From Erysipelotrichaceae bacterium (GTDB lineage: Bacteria; Bacillota_I; Bacilli_A; Erysipelotrichales; Erysipelotrichaceae): DNA of 14,788 nucleotides. The DNA is taken from assembly GCA_003510215.1 (NCBI GenBank), contig DOKQ01000114.1:1-14788 (forward strand). Direction: 5' to 3'. Numbering within the stretch: position 1 is the first letter of the stretch; every line of letters begins with the position of its first letter. The position numbers were made by a program, and so were the translations under genes. Below are positions 1 through 7,151 of the stretch, piece after piece. The notes under the pieces were generated by a model. The model ran no database searches. It had not been told where the DNA came from and saw only the letters and a list, made by a program, of their open reading frames with translations.

Positions 1-983
1 AGTGAATCTGTCGAACGTGAAGTAATGACCTTCCCCTGATGTTGTGTCAAAGCACAAAAATGACATGAACCGTAACATCCCCGATTGCTAATCAGGCTAA
101 ACTGAACCTCTTCAAACGCAGGTATGTGTTTGTATGAAGGATGCACTTGACGCATATACGGAAGCTGATATACCCAATCCATTTGCTCACGGGTTAGTGC
201 TGGAGCCATTGGATTTGCAACCACAAACCAGTTTTCCTGCATTTCAATCAGCGGTTTCCCCCAAACAGCATCCTGATGATCCATCTGAATTTTGAAACTC
301 TTCGCATAAGCCAGTTTATCTTTTTTGATAACTGCATAATCCGGTAAGCGAATCCCATCGTATGGAACAAAGGACTCATCCTTGGTTTTATAGACAGTGG
401 AAGCAATATACACACAGTGTTCGATAGACAACCCACTATCTAAGGCCTCCGCAATCTCAACGATGGTGTTTTCTGCCATTCCATAAACAAGCAAATCAGC
501 TCCCGCATCTAGCAGAATTGATTTTCTGACTTTGTCATCCCAAAAATCATAGTGAGCTAAACGTCGAAGAGAAGCTTCAATACCACCCAAGATGATCGGA
601 GAATCGGGAAATAACTGCCGTATTTTTTGACTATAGACAATGGTCGCACGGTCAGGACGCTTACCCATCTCTCCCATATCACTGTATTGGTCTTTCGTTC
701 TTCTTTTGCGTCCAACCGAGTAATGATTCACCATGGAATCAATATTTCCGGAAGTGACTAAAAAACCAAGCCTTGGTTTACCAAACTGAATAAACGGCTC
801 ATCTTGTTTCCAGTCTGGCTGTGGAAGAAGCGCTATCTTGTATCCATGAGCTTCAAGCACTCTGGAAATAATAGCTGCTCCAAAAGACGGATGATCCACA
901 TAGGCATCACCACTAACTAAAACGAAGTCAACCTCACTCCATCCTCTTAAAACTACATCCTGCTGATTTATTGGTAAAAACAT
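1..983 (-). CDS. ygiQ: YgiQ family radical SAM protein (partial, C-terminus beyond left edge)
   Basis: The first 327 residues of a YgiQ-type (UPF0313) radical SAM protein are visible; the rest runs off the left edge. Reading from ATG at 983, the family N-terminus is clear (MFLPINQQD, then VLVSGDAYVDHPSFGAA near residues 21-37), followed by GGIEASLRRLAHYDFW near residues 130-145. The cluster motif RGCYGSCHFCAL is near residues 301-312, with C303, C307 and C310 in CxxxCxxC spacing, which would bind a 4Fe-4S cluster and S-adenosylmethionine. The reaction of the family is not established. An in-frame ATG lies four codons upstream (995), but GGAGGAAG immediately before 983 is a proper ribosome binding site for the downstream start, so 983 was chosen. 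A terminator separates the gene from pduL upstream, so it may rely on read-through or a promoter inside pduL. Confidence 0.9.
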   Translation of the reverse strand, partial: MFLPINQQDVVLRGWSEVDFVLVSGDAYVDHPSFGAAIISRVLEAHGYKIALLPQPDWKQDEPFIQFGKPRLGFLVTSGNIDSMVNHYSVGRKRRTKDQYSDMGEMGKRPDRATIVYSQKIRQLFPDSPIILGGIEASLRRLAHYDFWDDKVRKSILLDAGADLLVYGMAENTIVEIAEALDSGLSIEHCVYIASTVYKTKDESFVPYDGIRLPDYAVIKKDKLAYAKSFKIQMDHQDAVWGKPLIEMQENWFVVANPMAPALTREQMDWVYQLPYMRQVHPSYKHIPAFEEVQFSLISNRGCYGSCHFCALTQHQGKVITSRSTDS

Positions 984-1002
984 AACTTCCTCCATTTTGA
1001 AC

Positions 1003-1024
1003 AAAAAGTCGGGAACCCCGACTT
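1003..1024 (-). terminator. Rho-independent terminator after pduL
   Basis: On the - strand an 8-bp perfect stem (AAGTCGGG at 1006-1013 pairing with 1017-1024, loop of 3) is followed by a run of five T. The hairpin begins inside the pduL stop codon (1023-1025). It lies only about 20 bases upstream of the ygiQ start, so it would separate pduL from ygiQ or act as a partial terminator between them. Confidence 0.75.
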
Positions 1025-1598
1025 ATTTAATAAGTATACCTTCGCAAGCTCCACTTAAACCAGCCGCATTGGCTTCGTCGGTATCAATATGCATCGCAAG
1101 CGCAAATTTTTCACTCACGCGAACAACTACATCCCCAAACACGAGTGAGCGCTCTTGTGAATGTACGGATACTGAAACGATATCTTTGTCACTCACGTTA
1201 AACTCTGCCGCATCTTCAGGTGTCATATGAATATGACGCTTCGCAGCGATGACCCCTTGTTCAATGCTAACCGAACCATTCGGTCCTACAAGAGTACAAC
1301 CTTCGCTACCCTCTATAAACCCCGACTCACGAACCAAAGCCTTAATTCCCAGTTGACGTGCTTCAGTAAGTGTAATCTCCACTTGGGTTGATGGCCGCGT
1401 TGGGCCTAAAATGGTTACACCTTTAATGGTTCCTCGTGGACCTACAACATCCACACGTTGTTCACAGGCATATTGTCCTGGTTGTGATAGATCCTTCTTA
1501 GGAGTCAATGTAGCCCCTTCCCCAAAAAGAATCGCTAAATGCTCTTTACTTACATGCAAATGACGTGCTGAAATTTCTACAAATACATTTTTACTCAT
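1023..1598 (-). CDS. pduL: PduL-type phosphate propanoyltransferase / phosphotransacylase
   Basis: This 191-residue protein matches the PduL family, which interconverts acyl-CoA and acyl-phosphate (acetyl or propionyl) and feeds an acyl kinase. It carries the two paired beta-barrel halves, with the zinc-site residues ARHLH (H13, H15), QVEIT (E74), KRHIHMT (H122, H124) and AMHIDTDEAN (H170). The start is ATG at 1598, after AGAGGT. An in-frame extension to 1646 has no ribosome binding site and would add 16 unrelated residues. The protein begins directly at the catalytic domain, without the N-terminal encapsulation peptide of microcompartment PduL, and no shell protein genes lie nearby. It is therefore probably a soluble housekeeping phosphotransacetylase, as inferred for organisms lacking Pta. 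It is transcribed divergently from the alpha/beta hydrolase. Family assignment is firm; the preferred acyl group is not visible. Confidence 0.92.
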   Translation of the reverse strand: MSKNVFVEISARHLHVSKEHLAILFGEGATLTPKKDLSQPGQYACEQRVDVVGPRGTIKGVTILGPTRPSTQVEITLTEARQLGIKALVRESGFIEGSEGCTLVGPNGSVSIEQGVIAAKRHIHMTPEDAAEFNVSDKDIVSVSVHSQERSLVFGDVVVRVSEKFALAMHIDTDEANAAGLSGACEGILIK

Positions 1599-1626
1599 GG
1601 TAACCTCTTTTCTAAATTCACTCAAT

Positions 1627-1632
1627 ATTATA
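1627..1632 (-). promoter_or_regulatory. Putative -10 element for pduL
   Basis: A perfect TATAAT hexamer on the - strand (plus-strand ATTATA) lies 28 bases upstream of the pduL ATG, predicting a start of transcription near 1620 and a very short leader. The -35 region is poor, so the call rests on the -10 and its position. Confidence 0.4.
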
Positions 1633-1746
1633 CACAATGAAGCCACGTTTTACCATTCTTTCCTATGTATTTGACTATTTTGTGAACAAATCCTTTTAAA
1701 TATGTCAAACCCACTGAATACTACTTTTTATCAGGCATATGATTTG

Positions 1747-1755
1747 TGATATAAT
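1747..1755 (+). promoter_or_regulatory. Extended -10 promoter of the alpha/beta hydrolase gene
   Basis: TGATATAAT is a perfect extended -10 (TGnTATAAT) with the hexamer at 1750-1755, about 20 bases before the ATG at 1776. The -35 region is T-rich but not consensus, as expected of extended -10 promoters. Confidence 0.6.
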
Positions 1756-1775
1756 TAAACAATAAGGTGATAAAC

Positions 1776-2480
1776 ATGAAACTTGATCTATTTAAACGTA
1801 AACCCATCATCGTCTGCATCCACGGATATGGCATCAGAAGAACTCACGAATTCACTGAGCTACATGCCTTTTTGTCCAAAAAAGGATATATTTGCCTGAT
1901 GCCTGAACTGTTTGATCAGACTGACATGAATGATACAAATCCTGCGATATGGATTCAGCGAGCTTATGATGCAATTGAAGCCGCTCTTTCTAAAAACCGA
2001 AAAGTCATTGTCATTGGTTTTTCTATGGGAGGCGTTATCGCGTCGTCCATTGCAGCTAAGTATCCAATCGATAAGTTGATTTTACTTGCGCCTGCATTTG
2101 AGTATGTAACATTACGGTTAGTCAAAGACCTAGTCACTTCCAAAGTGGCCAAACGCTGGATAAAGCCGATGGTTCAACAGGGTACTTATCCACCATTACC
2201 GGAACACTTTAACAATACATTTACTGAGGTTGTTGCTTTGTGCAAGAACTCAGTTGCAAACATCCAATGTCCAACCCTGATTCTTCATGGAGCAAGTGAT
2301 GAAGTTATTCCTCTTCGTTCAAGTGACTATGTCTATCAGAATATTTCTTCCCAATATAAAAAAAGAATCATCTTATCCAATGTAGCTCATCGGTTATTGG
2401 ATGACCCGATTTATCAGAGCGATTGCTTTCAACTGATTCTCAACCATATTCAACTTACAAAAAAACAACTGCAAATCTAG
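1776..2480 (+). CDS. Alpha/beta hydrolase (serine esterase or lipase-like)
   Basis: This 234-residue cytoplasmic alpha/beta hydrolase has a complete-looking catalytic set. HGYG at residues 16-19 is the oxyanion-hole region, and GFSMGG at 81-86 is the nucleophile elbow with S83. HGASDEVIP at 171-179 supplies D175, and NVAHRLL at 202-208 supplies H205. Size and layout resemble bacterial carboxylesterase or monoacylglycerol-lipase-like proteins; the substrate cannot be told from sequence. The ATG at 1776 follows AAGGTG at a 6-base spacing. A GTG at 1767 in the same frame overlaps that ribosome binding site and is unlikely to be used. The gene stands alone, with its own extended -10 promoter upstream and a bidirectional terminator whose loop contains the stop codon. 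Confidence 0.85.
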   Translation: MKLDLFKRKPIIVCIHGYGIRRTHEFTELHAFLSKKGYICLMPELFDQTDMNDTNPAIWIQRAYDAIEAALSKNRKVIVIGFSMGGVIASSIAAKYPIDKLILLAPAFEYVTLRLVKDLVTSKVAKRWIKPMVQQGTYPPLPEHFNNTFTEVVALCKNSVANIQCPTLILHGASDEVIPLRSSDYVYQNISSQYKKRIILSNVAHRLLDDPIYQSDCFQLILNHIQLTKKQLQI

Positions 2481-2500
2481 TCATGATTCGCAGTTGTTTT
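2462..2500. terminator. Bidirectional terminator between hydrolase and GT2-like gene
   Basis: AAAACAACTGC (2462-2472) pairs perfectly with 2490-2500. The stem extends inward through AATC/GATT with one mismatch. T-rich tracts follow on both strands (GTTTTATTTT on +, a T6 run on -). It contains the stop codon of the + gene (2478-2480) and touches the stop codon of the - gene (2499-2501), so one hairpin serves both converging genes. Confidence 0.8.
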
Positions 2501-3401
2501 ATTTTAGTATCATTTTCGAATAACTCAAATAGAGTCGAAACCAGGTGGGGTCAGAGAATAAGTACTTGCTTTCAAACCGAATATTCCGACGTTGAACAAA
2601 ACTTTTCGCCTTAATCAGTAGTTCCTTATGTATGCTTCTTGGAGCATCCTTATAACTCTGCATCCATTCGATAGCAATTTCTCGAAGGTAAATATAGTTG
2701 AGTTCTGCATCAAATAAATCATCTACATGAAATCGTTTGCTTATTTGAGCCACTTTATCCAATGACTCAAAAATATCATAGTCATCCACATGATCTTCCT
2801 CCACAGTGGTGACACTTTCAAAGCAGTAGGTGAACTTGGCTTTCTTGATTGCGACTGTCATCATAAACGGGATATGATATAGCGCCAATACATCTGTAAA
2901 GCGAATTCTGTGTTCCTTAAGAAAGCCAACGCGAAACACCTTGCCAAACAATGAATCCGTCAAATGAATCAAAAGTGAGCTATCCTGAAAAACTGTCTTC
3001 ACCCCAACGAATGGCTGCACTTCTTTTCGACGCTTGTACCATGGGAGCAAATCATCATTCATAGATGAAAATACAACATCTGCACCTAACCGGTCAATCT
3101 GATCAATCATAGCAATCATACTTGAAAACCCCAGCTGAATGTGATAATTGTAAAACATGATGTATGGATGCTTCGCTGTATGCATCATTTGATTGTACAA
3201 CTGATCTTTCGATTTGTTTCCCTGATCGACAAACGTGATTCGACTCAAATGATCTGAAAACCTCTGAGTTATCTGCGCATCTACAGGATATTGGCACGCA
3301 AACAAAAACTCGAATCCTACTGCTTTTGTATCATTCATCATTTCAACGATACGATTCAGGTGGTCAATATTACCACAGAAGACTATTCCAATCGAAAGCA
3401 T
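2499..3401 (-). CDS. Divergent GT2-like (glycosyltransferase family A) protein
   Basis: This is a 300-residue soluble protein. The start LSIGIVFCGNIDHLNRIVEM and the middle segment SLFGKVFRVGFLKEHRIRF (about 150-168) resemble family-2 glycosyltransferases, where an 'NKLF+ +FL+ + IRF' segment precedes an acidic pair. The expected acidic motifs look lost: where a DDxD-type motif is expected there is YIMFYNYHI (80-88), and the usual (Y)ED(V)PF is LALYHIPF (172-179). The DDGSTD-type motif near the N-terminus is also absent. It may be a transferase with altered metal use or a non-enzymatic relative. ATG at 3401 follows GAGGTGA; an in-frame start at 3458 overlaps the trkH end and lacks a good site. 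It is the last gene of the Trk operon, 46 bases after trkH, and ends at a shared terminator. The fold call is moderate; the function is unknown. Confidence 0.6.
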   Translation of the reverse strand: MLSIGIVFCGNIDHLNRIVEMMNDTKAVGFEFLFACQYPVDAQITQRFSDHLSRITFVDQGNKSKDQLYNQMMHTAKHPYIMFYNYHIQLGFSSMIAMIDQIDRLGADVVFSSMNDDLLPWYKRRKEVQPFVGVKTVFQDSSLLIHLTDSLFGKVFRVGFLKEHRIRFTDVLALYHIPFMMTVAIKKAKFTYCFESVTTVEEDHVDDYDIFESLDKVAQISKRFHVDDLFDAELNYIYLREIAIEWMQSYKDAPRSIHKELLIKAKSFVQRRNIRFESKYLFSDPTWFRLYLSYSKMILK

Positions 3402-3447
3402 AACATCACCTCGATTCTCTATATCTTTATTATAATAAGAATATGGC

Positions 3448-4932
3448 TCAATTGCCAATAGATTTTTTAAACCTAATACACCCTTTAATAAACATATTCA
3501 AATCACTCCAACTATAAACAAAGAAAATGATTACAATCATAATCTCTAGCCGTCCGAAAAACATGGCTGCCATTTCCGTCCATAACACGATAGAACTTGT
3601 GGTAGCTGTTGTTATGCCAACGGATGTTCCAACAGTAGATAGAGCAGAAGCCATCTCAAAGGCTGCATCCATTACATCAATTTGGTTAACCACCAGTATA
3701 GCAACACCTATAAAATAGATGATGAAATAGTAACTGATAAAATGATGTATTCGAAGAGTCTCCATTGGATTTAAGTATAACTTTTGAGTTGGCATAGAAA
3801 CATATACGTCCTTAACGACTTGCTTTGGCAGAATAGCTTTTTGAATCGATAGTTTACACGACCGAATGAAAGCAACAACACGATATTGTTTAATCCCTCC
3901 AGCGGTTGATCCACTACCACCCCCCATCCACATAAGTGGTATAAGAGTCATAACCAAAAATGGTCTAAACACTGAATAGTCTGATAACGCAAATCCCGTA
4001 GTTGTCACAGCTGAAACTACCTCAAAAAGTATTTGTCTAAACGTCAAATCTGCTAACTGACGGGTAATAATAAATATTATCAAAGTAAAGACGAAAATTG
4101 AAACAAACATCATCCTGGTTTCATCACACTGAGAGTATCTTTTAAACTTTCGTTGAAATAGTAGCAAGTGAGCAGCAAAGTTTGTGTTACCCAATACCAT
4201 CAGAATCATCGTTAATATCTCTATTGGTATACTTTTATAGTAAGCTATACTGTTGGAAGTAACCGCAAAGCCACCCGTCGAAAGTGCGGCCATCGAAATA
4301 TTGAGTGCATCAAAAAACGGCATTCCAAAAAACACATATAAGCCAACTCCTGTAATCATGTAAAAACTATAGATTGTCATAATTATGCGGGCTGATTTCT
4401 TTAGGTTCGGTAAGAGTCGATCACTATGACCTTCGGCAGAGAAAAGTCTCATACCATAAGTATCGGATAACACTGAAAATACAACAAGAATAAGTCCAAC
4501 ACCTCCAAAAAACTGGATAACACTACGATGAAGAAGAAAAATCTTTGGAATCACTTCAACATTCACTACAGATAACCCTGTCGTAGTCCACCCACTTACA
4601 GCCTCAAACATGGCTAATGTAAAAGACAATTGTCCACTGAGTAAAAAAGGTAGAGACGAAAAGAACATCGCCAACAACCAAACGATAACAACAATCAAAA
4701 AGTCCTCTCCAGCCACTAGAGCATCTGTAGAATGTGCTTTCCCTAACTTTTTAAGGAAAACAGACAACATTAGTGCAATCACACTGGTGACTAAGAAATA
4801 AATGGCAAACTGACTATCTTCAGGATACAAGATTATCGCTAATAGAGGTAGTAGAGTAATGATTCCAACAATTTGAGTCAAGATTCCTGTGTAATAAGCA
4901 ATCTGACTGTACTTTGATAGCAATTGTTTCAT
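3448..4932 (-). CDS. TrkH/KtrB family potassium uptake channel subunit
   Basis: This 494-residue polytopic membrane protein belongs to the TrkH/KtrB superfamily, the pore subunit for K+ (or Na+-coupled K+) uptake. The four selectivity-filter loops are readable in order: TTTGLS (116-121), STGGFA (218-223), TTTGFA (310-315) and STVGTS (432-437), each with its filter glycine. GGGSGSTAGGIK (337-348) is the conserved intramembrane loop that gates the pore, and GRLEIM (460-465) is the conserved near-C-terminal motif. Length and an N-terminal hydrophobic pair before the first loop fit TrkH more than the shorter KtrB. The start at 4932 follows AGGTG in the tail of the preceding trkA-like gene (stop at 4935), so the two are translationally close. 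The cytosolic gating partners are presumably the two TrkA-like proteins encoded immediately upstream. Confidence 0.93.
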   Translation of the reverse strand: MKQLLSKYSQIAYYTGILTQIVGIITLLPLLAIILYPEDSQFAIYFLVTSVIALMLSVFLKKLGKAHSTDALVAGEDFLIVVIVWLLAMFFSSLPFLLSGQLSFTLAMFEAVSGWTTTGLSVVNVEVIPKIFLLHRSVIQFFGGVGLILVVFSVLSDTYGMRLFSAEGHSDRLLPNLKKSARIIMTIYSFYMITGVGLYVFFGMPFFDALNISMAALSTGGFAVTSNSIAYYKSIPIEILTMILMVLGNTNFAAHLLLFQRKFKRYSQCDETRMMFVSIFVFTLIIFIITRQLADLTFRQILFEVVSAVTTTGFALSDYSVFRPFLVMTLIPLMWMGGGSGSTAGGIKQYRVVAFIRSCKLSIQKAILPKQVVKDVYVSMPTQKLYLNPMETLRIHHFISYYFIIYFIGVAILVVNQIDVMDAAFEMASALSTVGTSVGITTATTSSIVLWTEMAAMFFGRLEIMIVIIFFVYSWSDLNMFIKGCIRFKKSIGN

Positions 4933-4934
4933 GA

Positions 4935-5609
4935 TTACGCACCTGTAGTTAAGTATGCAATCACTTCATCTTTGGATTTTTCATTTACAACAACTACACA
5001 TTTATCATAGGCCATTAATACTGTATCACCATTTGGAATGATCGTCTGAGTTTTTCGAATGATGCATGCGATAATTGATTCCTTTGGTAGAGTTAACTGA
5101 TTCAGTTTCTTATTTGAAACCTTGGAATCTTCTTCAATCTTTAACTCTAACACGGCCACTTTCCCATTTTCCAACGGAAGATAATTGTCGATTTCTTTGA
5201 TTGAAGCTAGTTGCTCAATCATTTTTGATACGATGTATGTTGAACTTATGACATTCTTTATTCCTAGCTTTTTAAACATTTCAACATTACCTGGATTGGA
5301 TACAGTACAAAAAACTCTCTGCACTGAAAACTGTTCTTTTGCCATTTGAGCAGCCACTAGATTATCAGCGTCGGATGGCATCATAGCGATAAAGATATCA
5401 GCATTTTCAATATGTAAATCTTCATACAAAAAAGGTTTTGTTCCATCACCACATGCCACGATGGCGTGTGGGTATTTGTGGGACATTTCCAAACAGAAAT
5501 CTTCTGTATCATTAATTACAGTTACACTCATCTTTCGTTTTAAAAGCGACGACACAATATAATCGGCTTTTTTTCTACCACCAACTACGACTACACGATA
5601 GGTTCTCAT
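4935..5609 (-). CDS. TrkA-like RCK protein (TrkA_N + TrkA_C), gating subunit
   Basis: This 224-residue cytosolic protein has one RCK unit: a Rossmann-like TrkA_N domain (about 1-135) and a TrkA_C domain (about 145-222). RCK proteins form rings under TrkH/KtrB pores and gate them in response to bound nucleotides. The usual GxGxxG loop is degenerate here: VVVVGGRKKADY has G10 and G11, with R12 and A15 at the second and third glycine positions, and strand 2 ends in VINDTED (acidic residue D34). Nucleotide binding may therefore be altered or lost. The ATG at 5609 overlaps the stop of the previous gene by four bases (ATGA) and has GGAGGG within that gene, showing coupled translation. It is followed by the pore gene after a two-base gap. 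Length matches single-RCK proteins such as KtrA. Confidence 0.88.
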   Translation of the reverse strand: MRTYRVVVVGGRKKADYIVSSLLKRKMSVTVINDTEDFCLEMSHKYPHAIVACGDGTKPFLYEDLHIENADIFIAMMPSDADNLVAAQMAKEQFSVQRVFCTVSNPGNVEMFKKLGIKNVISSTYIVSKMIEQLASIKEIDNYLPLENGKVAVLELKIEEDSKVSNKKLNQLTLPKESIIACIIRKTQTIIPNGDTVLMAYDKCVVVVNEKSKDEVIAYLTTGA

Positions 5610-6028
5610 AAAAACCCTCCTAATGCTTTTTCAAACTCCATCGCCGACAATTTTGATGTATCAATAAAATGGATCTGATACTGACGACATAACGGTTCTT
5701 TCGAAGAATCATATATTCGACAAAGTACTTTTTCAACACCAAAGATTCGACTACATACTTCACTAACCATAATATTAACATTATCATTATCTGTGACAGC
5801 AATAACAATGTCTGCCTCATTTACACGTGCTTCATAAAGACTTTTAACACTCTCAGCATCTGCCACAAATGTATAGCCAGAATATGTATCTGATAATTTC
5901 CGGAAAGACCCTTCTTCCTTGTCCAATACTGTTATAGGATATTCCAACAGTGAGAGTCGATTTGCAATAGTAGCTCCAAGTCGACTACATCCAATAATAG
6001 CTACTTTCTTGTTTTTTGATTCAAACAT
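5606..6028 (-). CDS. TrkA_N domain-only protein (half RCK subunit)
   Basis: This 140-residue protein consists only of a TrkA_N Rossmann-like domain, with no TrkA_C lobe. The glycine loop VAIIGCSRLGAT keeps G13 and G18 but has serine in the middle position (GxSxxG). ITVLDKEEG ends strand 2 with D36, the residue that normally selects NAD(H)-type ligands. The domain ends cleanly and is not a frameshifted front half: the next gene starts with its own complete TrkA_N domain. Overlaps are 8 bases with the TPR gene upstream and 4 bases with the next trkA-like gene. The two TrkA-like products together resemble E. coli TrkA with its first C lobe removed and the chain split, so they may assemble into a mixed ring. 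This is inference; the domain identity is firm. Confidence 0.85.
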   Translation of the reverse strand: MFESKNKKVAIIGCSRLGATIANRLSLLEYPITVLDKEEGSFRKLSDTYSGYTFVADAESVKSLYEARVNEADIVIAVTDNDNVNIMVSEVCSRIFGVEKVLCRIYDSSKEPLCRQYQIHFIDTSKLSAMEFEKALGGFL

Positions 6029-6380
6029 TTTCCTGATCTCGTTTCATCTCGAGTCGTTCTTCGAGAGTCAAATCATCACAACCATAAATGGGCACGTCAT
6101 GTACCCTGTGATTGTTCGAGCACATTAACATATTCTTTATCGCTGGTTGATAAGTAGCATCAAACGTGTAAGCTGCACGATAATGCCTCATCGCAATATC
6201 CCGATGTCCTTGTAGATGATAAATAACACCTAGAAGATTATGAACTTGTGGAGCTCGATCATTGATCATCATAGCTTTTGCCAAATGTTCTTTTGCCAAT
6301 GTGAAGTCTAATACATCTATACATGCAACTGCCTGATGTAACTCTTCATGTAAAGGATCATTTTTTATCGTTTTTTCCAT
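6021..6380 (-). CDS. Small TPR-repeat protein, first gene of the Trk operon
   Basis: This 119-residue soluble protein has tetratricopeptide-like helices. The clearest repeat is about residues 44-77 (PQVHNLLGVIYHLQGHRDIA, then MRHYRAAYTFD), with the expected small and aromatic positions. A weaker helix pair precedes it (10-43), and a charged C-terminal tail (105-119, LTLEERLEMKRDQ) ends the protein. TPR modules bind partner proteins. ATG at 6380 follows GGAGG at a 7-base spacing. The stop overlaps the next trkA-like start by 8 bases, so it is co-translated with the potassium genes, and its partner is most simply one of the RCK proteins or TrkH. It lies downstream of the kdpDE-like terminator, so the Trk operon probably has its own start, although no convincing promoter was found in the 40-base gap. 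Confidence 0.72.
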   Translation of the reverse strand: MEKTIKNDPLHEELHQAVACIDVLDFTLAKEHLAKAMMINDRAPQVHNLLGVIYHLQGHRDIAMRHYRAAYTFDATYQPAIKNMLMCSNNHRVHDVPIYGCDDLTLEERLEMKRDQENV

Positions 6381-6417
6381 ATAAGTACCTCCAACTATAG
6401 TGTAAATGAATGCATAT

Positions 6418-6447
6418 AAAAAGGGTGTTAAGATTCATTAACACCCT
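6418..6447 (-). terminator. Rho-independent terminator of the kdpDE-like operon
   Basis: A 10-bp perfect stem (AGGGTGTTAA at 6422-6431 with 6438-6447, loop of 6) is followed on the - strand by CCCTTTTTATAT. It lies 20 bases after the response regulator stop and 38 bases before the TPR gene start, separating the two operons. Confidence 0.85.
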
Positions 6448-6466
6448 ATAAAGATTTCATAAAGAT

Positions 6467-7150
6467 TCATCCTACGAATCGATAGCCGACACCAAGTACT
6501 GTAACAATATATTCTGGCGAAGCAGTATCCTTCTCAATTTTTCTTCTTAAATTGGCCATCACAACACGCAGGTTTGCAAGGTTACTCTCCTGAGCTTCTT
6601 CTCCCCACACTTTTTTAACAAGCATATTCGATGTGCATACCTTACCCTGATGTTCAATAAGATAAGCAAGCAACTGAAACTCGATCGGTGTGCAATGAAC
6701 AGTCGAGCCGCGCAAAACTACTTCATAGTTCTGCAAATTCACTTTTAAATCTTTAAATTCAAATATTACATCCCTCACATCCTTAGATGACCGATGTCTT
6801 AAGCCTACTCGGATGCGAGCAAGTAACTCAGCAGGATTAAATGGTTTTGTGAGATAATCATCAGCCCCAAGATCGAGTGCCTCAACTTTTGAAGGGTGAT
6901 CATCCTTTGCTGTAACGACAAGAATAATCGAATTAATCAGGTTGCGATACTGACGAATCCATTCGATTCCGTCGATATCTGGAAGACCAAGATCTAGAAT
7001 AATAATATCCGGTTGATGACTCAGTGATAAATGATATCCCAATCGACCTTCAGAAGCAGAGATAACTTCATAATTTTCTGCTCGTAACAAAGTAACGAGA
7101 AAGTTAGAAATTGACATGTCATCCTCAATAACTAGTATTTTGTGTTTCAT
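6467..7150 (-). CDS. KdpE-like OmpR-family response regulator
   Basis: This 227-residue two-domain response regulator has a receiver domain (about 1-118) with acidic pocket E9, D10, D11, phospho-acceptor D53 in IILDLGLPDIDG, T80 in VVTAKDD and K102 in LTKPFNPAELLARI. The C-terminal winged-helix domain (about 128-227) has TPIEFQLLAYL, VWGEEAQESNLANLRVVMAN LRRKI-type recognition-helix features and ends in LGVGYRFVG, closely matching the KdpE branch. ATG at 7150 lies one base after the kinase stop, with GGAG within the kinase 3' end, so the pair is translationally coupled. A longer in-frame start at 7180 would overlap the kinase and lacks support. KdpE proteins activate potassium-pump genes when K+ is scarce. 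No pump genes follow here, so the adjacent Trk operon is the likeliest target. Pathway assignment is inferred. Confidence 0.9.
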   Translation of the reverse strand: MKHKILVIEDDMSISNFLVTLLRAENYEVISASEGRLGYHLSLSHQPDIIILDLGLPDIDGIEWIRQYRNLINSIILVVTAKDDHPSKVEALDLGADDYLTKPFNPAELLARIRVGLRHRSSKDVRDVIFEFKDLKVNLQNYEVVLRGSTVHCTPIEFQLLAYLIEHQGKVCTSNMLVKKVWGEEAQESNLANLRVVMANLRRKIEKDTASPEYIVTVLGVGYRFVG

Positions 7151-7151
7151 A

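Noticed and set aside
5606..6028. Possible frameshifted trkA pseudogene
   Set aside because: The domain ends cleanly, the next gene begins with its own complete TrkA_N domain and ribosome binding site, and the ATGA overlap is a normal coupling junction.
6394..6399. TATAGT as a -10 for the Trk operon
   Set aside because: It would start transcription at or within the GGAGG ribosome binding site of the TPR gene, and no -35 fits.
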